Source: Paraburkholderia sp. CNPSo 3274
Lineage (GTDB): Bacteria; Pseudomonadota; Gammaproteobacteria; Burkholderiales; Burkholderiaceae
Length of the DNA: 64,000 nt
Assembly: GCF_024206475.1 (NCBI RefSeq)
Contig: NZ_JAMBPR010000011.1
Span: 1-64,000, forward strand
Direction: 5' to 3'
Shown here: one piece after another, positions 1 through 7,772 of the stretch
Layout: each line of letters starts with the position of its first letter
Numbering within the stretch: position 1 is the stretch's first letter
The notes under the pieces: generated by a model
Told to the model about the DNA's origin: nothing
Seen by the model: the letters and a program-made list of their open reading frames with translations, nothing else
Databases searched by the model: none
Made by a program: the position numbers and the translations under genes

Positions 1-181
1 GCCACGCAAACACCTGGTTCGCATTCACCTGATGACGTCGGGCTACCCCGGAGACGGTGGCTCCGGGTTCGAAGGTCTCACGCACAATCGCCAGTTTCTC
101 TTCAACTGAGCGGCGTCGGCGTTGCTCCGGCTGCGTCAGAACCTCAACGGGTTCCATGTTGTTAGTTGTAGGCTTAAACAT
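1..181 (-). CDS. tnpA: IS66 family TnpA-like protein (N-terminal part)
   Basis: This is the start of a leftward gene that runs off the window, with about 60 codons visible. The protein begins [15 protein letters not shown] and continues through an arginine-rich stretch into [24 protein letters not shown] and NQVFAW. That is the N-terminal helix-turn-helix pattern of IS66 TnpA (IS3/IS911-like accessory transposase proteins). It would bind the element ends together with TnpB and TnpC, which must lie to the left. The start could be the ATG at 181 or the ATG eight codons later (MEPVEV), which is the commoner start in the family. It is too long for the 20 aa shadow frames on the other strand, which I rejected. 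Confidence 0.8.
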   Translation of the reverse strand, partial: MFKPTTNNMEPVEVLTQPEQRRRRSVEEKLAIVRETFEPGATVSGVARRHQVNANQVFAW

Positions 182-214
182 AGGCGGAAGACTACCTCAT
201 AGTTTAAGCGTTAC
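1..214 (-). mobile_element. End of an IS66-family insertion sequence
   Basis: The left edge of the window lies inside an insertion sequence whose end I place at position 214. Read leftward the end begins GTAACGCTTAAAC. IS66-family termini are known to start with GTAA and to make 8-bp target duplications, so the duplicated target would be 215-222. The first gene of the element, a tnpA-like reading frame, starts 33 bp inside this end. The rest of the element and its other end lie outside the window, so the exact border and the duplication cannot be confirmed. The sequence directly outside the end is the interior of a LuxR-type regulator gene. Confidence 0.75.
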
Positions 215-928
215 CCAGTGTCCGGTTTTCGCGGGGGCCGGCCCATCGACCTGCTTGCCTTACTGCTTCCGCATATCCAGCATGCGGTACGCACGAACCA
301 TCGCCTCCATAGCGTTACCGTCCACGAAACGGCACAAAGCGACGCACTGGACGCGTTTGTACATGCCGTGCTGATAGTCGATAGTCATGCACGCGTGATT
401 TTTGCGAATCGGGCTGCCGAAGCGATGCTGGCTGCCGGAGACGGGATCGGAACCGTTCAGCAAATACTCGTCGGGAACACGGCGTCATCGACAAACCTGC
501 TGCACGCACTGGTCGCGAAAGCAACCTGTGAGGATGGCAACGTGCGCAAGGGCGGCGCGATGCTCCTGGATCGTCCGGCACCAGCTCGGCAGGTGCATAT
601 ACTCGCGACGCCCCTGGGCGCTCAGCGCGACGCGCCGGACTGCAATTCTCACGGGCGAGCGGCTATGTTGCTACTCGTCGATTCACGTGGCGTCACCCGC
701 GGGGTCGAAGCGCGGTTGACTGCTCTGTTTGGACTGACACCAGCAGAGGCACGCGTAGCCTCCGAAGTCGGGACAGGCAAGAACCCCAACGATATCGCGG
801 ATACTTTGCGCGTGCTGCCGTCCACCGTGCGCACGCATTTGCACCACGTCTTCACCAAGACGGCGACACGTGGCCAGGCCGAGCTTGTTCGCCTGATTGC
901 GCAGCTGAGCGTCTCTCGCGGTGACTGA
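215..928 (+). pseudogene. LuxR-family regulator, 5' part removed by the IS66 element
   Basis: The frame encodes about 237 residues and reads open right up to the IS end. The nominal GTG start at 218 is probably not a real start. The C-terminal end (about residues 165-235) is a complete LuxR-type helix-turn-helix: FGLTPAEARVA, then NDIADTL and STVRTHLHHVFTKT. Before it is a PAS-like middle domain with the pattern DAFVHAVLIVD followed by FANRAAEAML. Full-length Burkholderia relatives have roughly 130-150 more residues at the front, ending in the helix seen here as PIDLLALLLPHIQHA. I infer that the insertion sequence separated this gene from its promoter and N-terminus, so it is probably not functional. 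Confidence 0.75.
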
Positions 929-1486
929 CAACCGGGCTCAACAGGAAGGAATACGAAGTCGGCCGAAATTTTCTGTGTTCAGCTGGCACACCCTTCGAAA
1001 AGGGCTCGTACCTTTTGACCTAAATCCTCTCAGACGATACTTACGAGCGACACGTAGGCATCGGCTCAAGCGGACGTTCTCGCCGCAATTCAGGGCTCCT
1101 GTAACGGGGTCAAGCACAGCCCCTATCGCTTCGTTTCATCGATCGGCTTGCCGTCGCTGGCAGCAGACTGGCCAGGCAGAAATCCGATTCGCCGCAGCCT
1201 CGCGAGGATCGTTCAGGCCGTTGGGTGAGGCGCTTCATGTTTCGTGACATCGGCCGCTAGCGCGAAGAAACGTGCGGTGGACATGGCATTAACCTACCCA
1301 GATGTGCGGTACCGCACACTTCGTGCATCAAACTGAAAGTCACCGAGCCTATCACTTTAACTTTTCTTCCGACCAGCCAGCGCAGCCGCCGCACCGATGT
1401 AATCAATCCTTGAACGCGCGCTTCCCGCCACAACGGGCAGGAAAACTGGCCTTTCCGGTGGTGTCCAAAACGGAGAGACACGGCAA
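929..1486. other. Intergenic stretch with no recognisable gene
   Basis: No credible coding region is seen on either strand; the open frames here are compositional. The main structured element is a perfect 16-bp palindrome at 1303-1318, listed separately. Positions 1471-1486 carry the ribosome binding site (GGAGAG) of the following permease gene. Confidence 0.6.
1303..1318. promoter_or_regulatory. Perfect 16-bp palindrome, candidate operator
   Basis: The sequence TGTGCGGTACCGCACA is a perfect dyad with no spacer, 168 bp upstream of the TauE/SafE permease start. The inner GGTACC resembles the symmetric cores bound by GntR-type regulators, but no such regulator gene lies next to it. It is read here as a candidate binding site for the permease promoter; the regulator is unknown. 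Confidence 0.4.
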
Positions 1487-2362
1487 ATGGATAGCGAACC
1501 TCAGCCCGCGCCCGAGAGCGCCGCGGGATCAGTCCGATCATTGACCCCGGCACCGGGATGGCACCCCTGGCAGGTCAAACTTCAGTGGGCGGTGCTCGTG
1601 TTCGCCACGGCACTTTGCGTGGCCTTGTCCGTGCACGAAGGCGTCGAGCTCTTTGTCATCGGTGCCATTTTTCTGGCGTCTGGCATATCCAGCATCGCGG
1701 GCTTCGCCTTCTCCGCAGTCTGCGGCGCAATGCTGTTCCATCTCTCTGCCGACCCGGTGCAGATCGTCCAGATCATGATTGTCTGCAGCATCGCGAACCA
1801 GACAGCAATGGTCTGGTCACTCAAACGGGATATCCAGTGGCGGGCGCTGGCTGTTTTCCTGGTCGGCGGCGTGGTCGGACTCCCCCTGGGCATCACCGTA
1901 CTGCTCACGCTGGATCGTCACGTCTACACCCACATGCTTGGCGTGTTCCTGGTTCTCTATGGGTGCTACATGCTCGCCAGGCGCCCGCTGGTCATCCGGC
2001 GCCAGGCGAAGGCACTCGATGTCTTAGCGGGATTTCTCGGCGGCGTCACGGGTGGCGCCGCCGGCTTTCCCGGAGCATTCGTGACCATCTGGTGCGGGTT
2101 CAAGGGGTGGAACAAGGACCGCCAGCGTGCCATGTATCAGCCGTTTATCCTGATCACGCAGGTCGCCGCGCTCGCTGCAATCAGTCTCTTGCGACACTCC
2201 GCCGGCAAGACCGGTTTCGCCCCAGCCATTCTTCTCTGCATACCCGGGTCGCTGCTCGGAACCGCGATCGGCATGACGCTCTATAAACGGCTGTCCGACA
2301 ATCATTTCGCACGGGTCGTGAACCTGTTGTTGATTGTCTCGGGGATCAGCTATTTTGGATAA
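1487..2362 (+). CDS. Sulfite exporter TauE/SafE (TSUP) family permease
   Basis: The 291-residue protein is an inner-membrane permease of the TSUP family. Members export or import sulfite, sulfoacetate and other small organosulfur or carboxylate anions, so the substrate cannot be named here. After a polar N-terminus of about 30 residues there are eight or nine hydrophobic segments. The two family repeats show as FLASGISSIAGFAFSAVCG (about residues 62-80) and FLGGVTGGAAGFPGAFVT (about 183-200), both with the glycine-rich turn typical of the family. The ATG is preceded by GGAGAG at a good distance. No sulfonate-pathway gene lies nearby; a palindrome upstream may regulate it. Confidence 0.85.
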   Translation: MDSEPQPAPESAAGSVRSLTPAPGWHPWQVKLQWAVLVFATALCVALSVHEGVELFVIGAIFLASGISSIAGFAFSAVCGAMLFHLSADPVQIVQIMIVCSIANQTAMVWSLKRDIQWRALAVFLVGGVVGLPLGITVLLTLDRHVYTHMLGVFLVLYGCYMLARRPLVIRRQAKALDVLAGFLGGVTGGAAGFPGAFVTIWCGFKGWNKDRQRAMYQPFILITQVAALAAISLLRHSAGKTGFAPAILLCIPGSLLGTAIGMTLYKRLSDNHFARVVNLLLIVSGISYFG

Positions 2363-2516
2363 CTAGTGAATCTGCCGCAGAACGTAGAGAAACGCCCCTG
2401 GAAGGCCTATTCTCTATATGGGTAGCCAGTTTGTGCTGGCCCGCCAGCGGATTTCTGGATCAGATCAGTCAGCGAGGCAGCGCATCGGTGGGCTCAACCC
2501 ACTGCGGGAGACCGTC

Positions 2517-2801
2517 ATGAAGATCCTGGTGGTATTGGCATGCGCAATGCTGTCCGCGAACGCATTTGCCAATTGCGCGACTAATGCTCGTGGCGAAACA
2601 GTTTGCGGCAACGGGCAGACGGCGGGAGGCTACAACCGGAACACCGGTACGGCCTGGACATCTCAGACGAACCAGAACGGTGTTCGGACGTCTCAAACCA
2701 ATCGGGGCGGCGAGGCGAAGACGGAGAACGGCAAAGGGGTGGCTCGCGGGCCTGGCGGGAAGACCTGTTACCGGACTGCAAACAGTCACGGGTGCAATTG
2801 A
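2517..2801 (+). CDS. Small secreted protein of unknown function
   Basis: The 94-residue product starts with a clear Sec signal peptide (MKILVVLACAMLSANAFA, cleavage likely before NCATN). The mature part is polar and rich in Gly, Asn, Thr and Gln, with repeated TSQTN motifs, and has four cysteines (NCATN, VCGNG, TCYRT, HGCN) that could form two disulfides. Small secreted proteins of this kind are common in Burkholderia and lack an assigned function. I chose the ATG at 2517 because a GGGAG motif sits about 7 bp upstream and the signal peptide begins there. An in-frame ATG at 2418 would put 33 hydrophilic residues in front of the signal. Confidence 0.75.
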   Translation: MKILVVLACAMLSANAFANCATNARGETVCGNGQTAGGYNRNTGTAWTSQTNQNGVRTSQTNRGGEAKTENGKGVARGPGGKTCYRTANSHGCN

Positions 2802-3889
2802 CGGCGCGTTTGCCGCCAACAGTCTCACTGCTCGTGCTTCATTGCCGACAGGAAAGTGAGCGGTCGTCCGCGGCCGCTAACGACCGGTTTTGTGAGTCGT
2901 CCGGCCCTACCCCATTTGTGCCCAAAGGTCCGCTTCACGCCCTGAGTCAGTCCTCGCCCATCAACGCATGCGTCGACGGGGTCTCTACAAGGAATTCATC
3001 GAAGAGGCGACGCGTTCATACGTCGACGCACTACAGCACGACGATCCGGAGTTCGGGAGCGTCGTTAAGGGTGACGCGAAATCTTTTAGGGTACGGATGG
3101 GGGCGCTGCGTCGTGTGTGCGTGCGATAGCCGCTCATTACCGGGCCTACGGGATCGCTCGCCGGCCATTCATATGTGTACTTGCTCTGTATTGCGATTCG
3201 TACACACCCTGCATGCGTGCTCCACGAAGTCATTCTCCATATCTCCGACTGAGCGCCTGACCACCTCAATCTTTTCCATCGAAGTCCTCAGACGGAAAAT
3301 GGGACAACGCCCGCCGTGATGGACGGGTTGGGTGCGCGCCATCCGCCCCCTGCACATCAGGAATAACAGCGAGAGCGCTAACGTCCAGTGGGACACGCGT
3401 GGATGCGTATCGGCAATGGTTATCCATGAACCCTGGTCACTCGCCGTTACGGCACGTGAGCAGTCGGCGGCCCTTCGCGGACAGCGATCGCCGGTTGCGG
3501 GCGTCCAGGGAAGATCGCGTCAGGCAGTAGTCGGCTCGAAGGCCGGAACGGTTGCCGATGGCCGATCAAGTCGGTCCGGATGTCTGCAATCAATGCAGTG
3601 CAAGCTGGTCGCGAACGGTTGCTCCCATGCAGCGTCCCGGGCGGTGAAAAACGATGCCGCGTCGGAAAGATTAGCGGTCCGACTCAGTTTATCGCGAGCA
3701 AAGTTCGACCTCGTCTGGGCCGGATCGACGTGCCTCGCGAGCGATCGCTGTTGCGGCGGAACAACTCGTGATCGAATCAAATTGATTTGTCACCCGTTCG
3801 CCACAGGTCGCAAAGCCAAATCGCAACTCAATTGCTACGAAATTATGAAATGTGCCTTTCGTTTGTAGCCGCAATTTTTTTACGGCGAT
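2802..3889. other. Long stretch without an intact gene, probably decayed sequence
   Basis: Over 1 kb here holds no gene I can support. Long frames such as that at 3332-3868 have no recognisable domain, no good ribosome site and an odd composition (many Arg and Ser codons with scattered Cys), so I treat them as chance. A short readable fragment at 2968-3129 is listed separately. The right end carries the left arm of the porin control region. Confidence 0.55.
2968..3129 (+). pseudogene. Possible fragment of a conserved hypothetical protein
   Basis: A 53-codon frame reads MRRRGLYKEFIEEATRSY and then VDALQHDDPEF. This resembles, from memory, the N-terminal part of a conserved proteobacterial hypothetical protein with a YKEFIEEAS...YxDALQ pattern. 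The resemblance stops after about 35 residues and the frame soon ends at TAG. No continuation is evident in the other frames. I read it as a relic, with low confidence. Confidence 0.3.
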
Positions 3890-3896
3890 TTGGCTT
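3813..3896. promoter_or_regulatory. Pair of inverted 12-bp half-sites upstream of the porin
   Basis: AAGCCAAATCGC at 3813-3824 recurs as its exact reverse complement at 3885-3896. The arms are centred 72 bp apart, about seven helical turns. The right arm covers the proposed -35 box of the porin promoter. Both arms lie upstream of the predicted transcript start, which favours a protein-binding or DNA-looping role over an RNA structure. Confidence 0.45.
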
Positions 3897-3918
3897 CCGC
3901 TCCGGAGGCGACTATAGA
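3890..3918 (+). promoter_or_regulatory. Predicted sigma-70 promoter of the porin gene
   Basis: TTGGCT at 3890-3895 and TATAGA at 3913-3918 are separated by exactly 17 bp. Transcription would start near 3925, giving a leader of about 35 nt before the porin ATG at 3960. This is judged by eye only. Confidence 0.45.
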
Positions 3919-3959
3919 CTGACGCCGCTTGTTCCCTTCACGTCACCGGGTGCTATCTC

Positions 3960-5144
3960 ATGAAGAAGATCTCCATTGCCGTCGCCGTGTGCGCAGCGTC
4001 TGCAGCGTCCGCTGCCAACGCGCAGAGTTCGGTCACTCTGTACGGTCTGATCGACGCGGGCATCTCCTATACGAACAACGTTCAGAACGGCGCCCCCAGC
4101 CACGGTAGCGCGCGCGTCGCGCTCGCAAGCGGCAATATCAGTGGCAGCCGCTTCGGCCTGCGCGGCAGCGAGGACCTGGGCGGCGGTCTGCATGCGATCT
4201 TCGTGCTCGAAAACGGCTTCAACGTCAACAACGGCGCGCTCGGCCAGGGTGGCCGCATGTTCGGCCGTCAAGCGTTTGTCGGGCTGAGCACCGATCAATA
4301 CGGCACCCTCACGATGGGCCGCCAGTATGACTCGATGGTCGACTTCGTCGCGCCGCTGTCCGGCACGGCGGGCACGTTCGGCGACTCGGGCTTCGCGCAC
4401 GTGTACGACAACGACAACCTGCAACATACTGTCCGCTTCAGCAACTCGGTGAAGTTCTCGAGTATCGACTACGCCGGCTTCAAGTTCGGCGGCATGTACG
4501 CGTTCAGCAACAGCACCAGTTTCGCCGTCGATCGTGCGTACAGCGCCGGCGCGACCTACAACAACGGCCCGCTGCGATTCGCAGCTGCCTACCTCCAGAT
4601 CAACGGCTCGGCGGCGGCGAGTAGCCCGGCAGGAACCGCAAATCAGAACGTTGCGGCTGACCCGAGCGAGTTCAAGGCGACCGCGGGCGGCGGCAACCTG
4701 ACGGCGGACGTGCAGCGCACGGTCGGTGCAGGTGTCGGCTATACGTTCGGCCCGGCGGCAGTCAACTTCGTCTATACGCACAGCCAGTACCAGAACACGT
4801 CCGCGTTCGGCCTGAACCCGGTGAGCGGTTCAACTCACTTCGACAACTATGAACTGAACGTCAAGTACGCACTCACGCCGGCGCTGAATCTCGGCCTCAT
4901 GGATACTTTCACGGACGGTCATCTGAACGGTGTGAGCAAGTCGAACTTCAGCTCTGATCCGAAGTGGAACCAGGTCAACGCAATCGCGCGCTACTCGCTG
5001 TCGAAGCGCACGGAAGTGTACGGTGAGGCGATGTACCAGCGCGCGATCGGTCACAACAACGTCGCAACGATGTACAACGCCGGCGGTTTCTCGGCGACGA
5101 GCAATCAGGTGATGGGCGCCGTCGGCATGCTGACCCGCTTCTAA
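3960..5144 (+). CDS. Trimeric outer-membrane porin (Burkholderia OmpC/Porin_4 type)
   Basis: The 394-residue protein would form a 16-stranded, trimeric general-diffusion barrel in the outer membrane. It has a signal peptide ending in SAANAQ, followed by the family start SSVTLYGLIDAGISY. The usual landmarks follow: SRFGLRGSEDLGGG, the constriction-loop region after RQAFVGLS, and a C-terminal Phe (MLTRF) needed for BAM-dependent assembly. Its length matches neutral Burkholderia porins. It is monocistronic, with its own promoter at 3890-3918 and a strong hairpin downstream. A second, different porin lies at 34101-35213. Confidence 0.93.
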   Translation: MKKISIAVAVCAASAASAANAQSSVTLYGLIDAGISYTNNVQNGAPSHGSARVALASGNISGSRFGLRGSEDLGGGLHAIFVLENGFNVNNGALGQGGRMFGRQAFVGLSTDQYGTLTMGRQYDSMVDFVAPLSGTAGTFGDSGFAHVYDNDNLQHTVRFSNSVKFSSIDYAGFKFGGMYAFSNSTSFAVDRAYSAGATYNNGPLRFAAAYLQINGSAAASSPAGTANQNVAADPSEFKATAGGGNLTADVQRTVGAGVGYTFGPAAVNFVYTHSQYQNTSAFGLNPVSGSTHFDNYELNVKYALTPALNLGLMDTFTDGHLNGVSKSNFSSDPKWNQVNAIARYSLSKRTEVYGEAMYQRAIGHNNVATMYNAGGFSATSNQVMGAVGMLTRF

Positions 5145-5237
5145 GAGGCCGTCAGAACGCTCTTCCCGCGGCCATCGGAGTGGATTGCTGTACAACGACT
5201 CCGAGACAAGGGATTTCGCCGTCAGCTCCAGCATAGT

Positions 5238-5266
5238 AATTGGCCCGCCATGCTGGCGGGCCAATT
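5238..5266 (+). terminator. Strong hairpin downstream of the porin
   Basis: A perfect 12-bp stem (AATTGGCCCGCC pairing with GGCGGGCCAATT) has a five-base loop ATGCT. It lies 93 bp after the porin stop codon. There is no clear T tract after it, so it could be a terminator or an mRNA 3'-end stabiliser. Confidence 0.55.
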
Positions 5267-5451
5267 CGGGTGGTTTGGCGGTCATCTCGTTCGCATTGGC
5301 TCGAACATCCCTTGTCGGTCGACTACAGTCGGACACATCAGGCGGTATCCGATGGGGCGGTCGAGTGGTTTTACAGGAGTGCAAAGTAATGCGCGGCGGC
5401 GGTGACGGGCGTTGCGCTAGCGGTAAGCGCCAGCGCCAGCGCCATTGCACG

Positions 5452-5857
5452 TCATACGTCCAGGACGTCCTGAAGGCGCTGCATGACGTCCGGCCATCCG
5501 TTGCCCATGCCGTGGAATGCGGCCTTGCCGAGCGGCGAATCGAGATCGAAGCCCCTGTGCTCGAGTGAAAGGCGGGTACCGCTTCCTTCGGCTGCGAGCC
5601 GCCATGTGATCGTCGTGTTCAGCGTGCCGGGTGCAAACGAATAGGACAGCAGCCGTTCATGCTCGACGGCGACGACCTCACAGGGCTGCAGGCCCCACCG
5701 TCCCATATCCAGCGTGAAGCGATGCCCGACGACCGCGCGCACATCGCCAGCCGCCCACCATCTGGCGTGAATGGCAGGGTCGGTCAGGGCAGTCCAGACC
5801 CTGGCCGGCGAGTGCGAGATGAAGCGGGTGAGCTGGATGAGTCCGGGGTTCTGTCAT
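5452..5857 (-). pseudogene. AHSA1/SRPBCC-domain protein with a 5' frameshift
   Basis: The gene should start at the ATG at 5857, which overlaps the stop of the upstream ArsR gene (ATGA). In that frame it runs out of register after four codons. Removing one base from the four-G run at 5845-5848 gives a smooth AHSA1 protein of about 134 residues: MTEPGLIQLTRFI, ARVWTALTDPAIHARWW, then GHRFTLDMGRWG, HRGFDL and MGNGWPDVM. AHSA1 proteins share a START-like cavity and often sit behind ArsR regulators. As written, only the part after the GTG at 5742 (96 residues) is open. The extra base may be a real mutation or a sequencing error. Confidence 0.7.
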
Positions 5858-6168
5858 TGCGTGTCCTTGTCGAGTACTTCAGTGAGTGCATCCAGGCGCT
5901 GCTCCCAATACCGCTCGAACGGATGCAGCCACTCCGCGAGCTCCCTCAGCCTGCCTGCGTTCAATCCATAAAGGCGCTGACGTCCACACGCCTGTTCCGT
6001 GACCAGGCCCGCAAGGCGCAAGACCTGCAGGTGCTCGGAAATCGCCGGGCGGTTCACGGCGAAAGAGGACGCGATCTCCCCGGCTGCACGCGGGCCACCG
6101 CGCAGCATGTCGAGGATGCGTCTGCGCGTCGGGTTCGCAATCGCGCCAAAGACATCGGTCGTAGTCAT
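5854..6168 (-). CDS. ArsR-family winged-helix repressor
   Basis: The 104-residue protein is a compact ArsR-type DNA-binding dimer. It starts MTTTDVFGAIANPTRRRIL, the classic first helix, and continues with the recognition segment NRPAISEHLQVLRLAGLV and the wing QRLYGLNA. There are no metal-binding CxC or ELCVCDL cysteine motifs, so it belongs to the metal-independent group that is usually paired with an AHSA1/SRPBCC gene, as here. I chose the ATG at 6168 because the upstream extension (27 residues) is not family-like; no strong ribosome site is visible. It probably represses its own two-gene operon. Confidence 0.85.
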   Translation of the reverse strand: MTTTDVFGAIANPTRRRILDMLRGGPRAAGEIASSFAVNRPAISEHLQVLRLAGLVTEQACGRQRLYGLNAGRLRELAEWLHPFERYWEQRLDALTEVLDKDTQ

Positions 6169-6471
6169 TCGCACAAGATACGTCGGAAACCTCCGACACG
6201 TGCCAAAGCCACACAGGTACATGTCGCTCATCCGGCTTGCGGAAGACATTCCGGCGGTACAACTTCAGCCATAGCGTCGCGCTCGCGCAATAAATCGTTT
6301 AGGGCACGCCACGACGATTCGTTAACTAACGTACTCACCAAAAAACGCGATTTTTGGGTACAGGTCACCAGGAAGCACCTGGGCTCGCTCCGGGGAGCAA
6401 TCGCTGTGCAAGGAAAGATCGGGATCCGCCCTTCTAGAGGCATTATCTCGGGTGGAAGTGCGGGCGAGACA

Positions 6472-6852
6472 CTACTCGCTGGCCGCGGCATCCCCTTTCT
6501 GCGCTTTCAACCGGTTCCTCACGGCCTTGACGCCCAGCACCTGCCTTGCCGCGTTGCCCGCACGCGAAATCTGCCAGGTCTCAGGCACCGAGCCCGTGAG
6601 CGTGACGACGCCATGGCTGACCCGAATGTGAATGTCCGAATCGTCGAGATCCGGAACGCGCCTGATGGCACGACGAACGTCACGCACCACCGAGCTATCC
6701 GGCCGGCTTCCGGGTGTCGATGCCGATACTCTTTGGACGGCCACACTGGCCGGCTCGTTCACACCGGTTTGCGCGTTCGCATTGGCAGCGCAGCTCGCGA
6801 TAGCCACGAACACCATCGCGCCGATCATTCCGTTCGCACCGTTTCTGTTCAT
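6472..6852 (-). CDS. Periplasmic BON-domain protein
   Basis: The 126-residue product has a signal peptide (hydrophobic GMIGAMVFVAIASCAANANA, cleaved near AQTG). A single BON domain follows over roughly residues 60-120, with VVRDVRRAIRRVPDLDDSDI and VSHGVVTLTGSVPETWQ. BON domains bind phospholipid or envelope components, and OsmY-like relatives respond to envelope or osmotic stress. The start at 6852 follows a GGAGG motif at good spacing. It is divergent from the Rrf2 regulator gene at 7052, about 200 bp away, but no functional link is evident. Confidence 0.85.
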   Translation of the reverse strand: MNRNGANGMIGAMVFVAIASCAANANAQTGVNEPASVAVQRVSASTPGSRPDSSVVRDVRRAIRRVPDLDDSDIHIRVSHGVVTLTGSVPETWQISRAGNAARQVLGVKAVRNRLKAQKGDAAASE

Positions 6853-7051
6853 GCTGCCTCCATCGGGTCGAGTCAACCGAGGAAAAGCGCCACTTCCACG
6901 CGTATGTTCGCACAGGATTTCACGCGTCGCGTTCACGATGGCCTGGTCCCGCCACGATGCCTGCCCGAGCACACACGACGACGCAGCGGATGACTTCGGC
7001 GCCGCACTGCGTTACCCTAACAACTCCGATACAAAAAGTCGTCGTATAACC

Positions 7052-7567
7052 ATGTCACACATCAGCACCGGTGTCGAATACGGGCTGCATTGCCTGCTCT
7101 ATCTTGCCGGCACGTCCGCCGGCGTGCGCGAGGCGAGCGTGCGCGACCTGGCGGAAATGCAGGGGGTGCCCGTCGACTACGCCGCCAAGCTCTTCACACG
7201 CCTCGCCAAGGCCGGCATCGTCGAGTCAACCGAAGGCATACGCGGCGGCTTCAGACTCGCGAGACCCGCGCGCAATATTTCGGTGCTGGACGTCGTCGAC
7301 GCCATCGACGGCGAAAAGGCGCTCTTCGACTGTCGCGAAGTGCGCGGGCAATGCGCGGTTTTCAACGACGAGCCGCCCGCATGGGCCACACGCGGCACCT
7401 GCTCGATTCATGCCGTGATGCAAGGCGCCGAGCGCGCCATGCGCGCGGAGCTCAAGCAGCACTCGCTTGCCGATCTCGCCACCCGCGCGTATTCAAAGGC
7501 GCCTGCCAGCTATCACCATCATGTCGTGGACTGGTTCACGGAGCGCGCCGCCAATCGCCGCGGGTAA
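7052..7567 (+). CDS. Rrf2-family regulator with three cysteines
   Basis: The 171-residue protein is an Rrf2-type winged-helix regulator (IscR/NsrR/RirA family). The N-terminal DNA-binding part reads ISTGVEYGLHCLLYLA, VPVDYAAKLFTRLAKAGIV and IRGGFRLARP. Cys94, Cys101 and Cys117 lie in the usual cluster loop (FDCREVRGQCAV and GTCSIH), so it could bind an iron-sulfur cluster and sense NO, iron or redox state. The C-x6-C-x15-C spacing is looser than in IscR, so the ligand is uncertain. No target operon follows directly. Confidence 0.85.
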   Translation: MSHISTGVEYGLHCLLYLAGTSAGVREASVRDLAEMQGVPVDYAAKLFTRLAKAGIVESTEGIRGGFRLARPARNISVLDVVDAIDGEKALFDCREVRGQCAVFNDEPPAWATRGTCSIHAVMQGAERAMRAELKQHSLADLATRAYSKAPASYHHHVVDWFTERAANRRG

Positions 7568-7606
7568 CGACCGTCGATTTGCAACCCCCACTATCATGCG
7601 AAAAAA

Positions 7607-7633
7607 CGCGGAGCCTCCAACGAGGCTTCCGCG
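7607..7633 (-). terminator. Hairpin with T tract on the minus strand
   Basis: CGCGGAGCCTC pairs with GAGGC-TT-CCGCG with one bulged base. On the minus strand the hairpin is followed by six T (the A run at 7601-7606). It lies 40 bp after the Rrf2 stop, and would terminate leftward transcription or mark the 3' end of the Rrf2 transcript. Confidence 0.5.
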
Positions 7634-7772
7634 TGCAATCAGACCCGTCGTTGTCCTGAAGGATCAGGCAACAACGATGCGCAGCGGATCTGCGGCGGAC
7701 TGTTGAAAAATCAGAAAACGATGCCGCGCGAGAGCGCAATGTGGAACGTTGTTCTTGACGTCGAGAGGAAGC

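Noticed and set aside
2603..3319. Long plus-strand frame of 238 codons after the small secreted protein
   Set aside because: It overlaps the real small gene in another frame, has no recognisable domain and its composition (many Arg, Ser, Cys) is that of a chance frame.
3332..3868. Plus-strand frame of 178 codons before the porin
   Set aside because: No domain, no ribosome site, atypical composition, and it overlaps the porin control region.
5659..6993. Plus-strand frame of 444 codons across the ArsR and BON genes
   Set aside because: It is the antisense shadow of two genes with clear family motifs on the minus strand.
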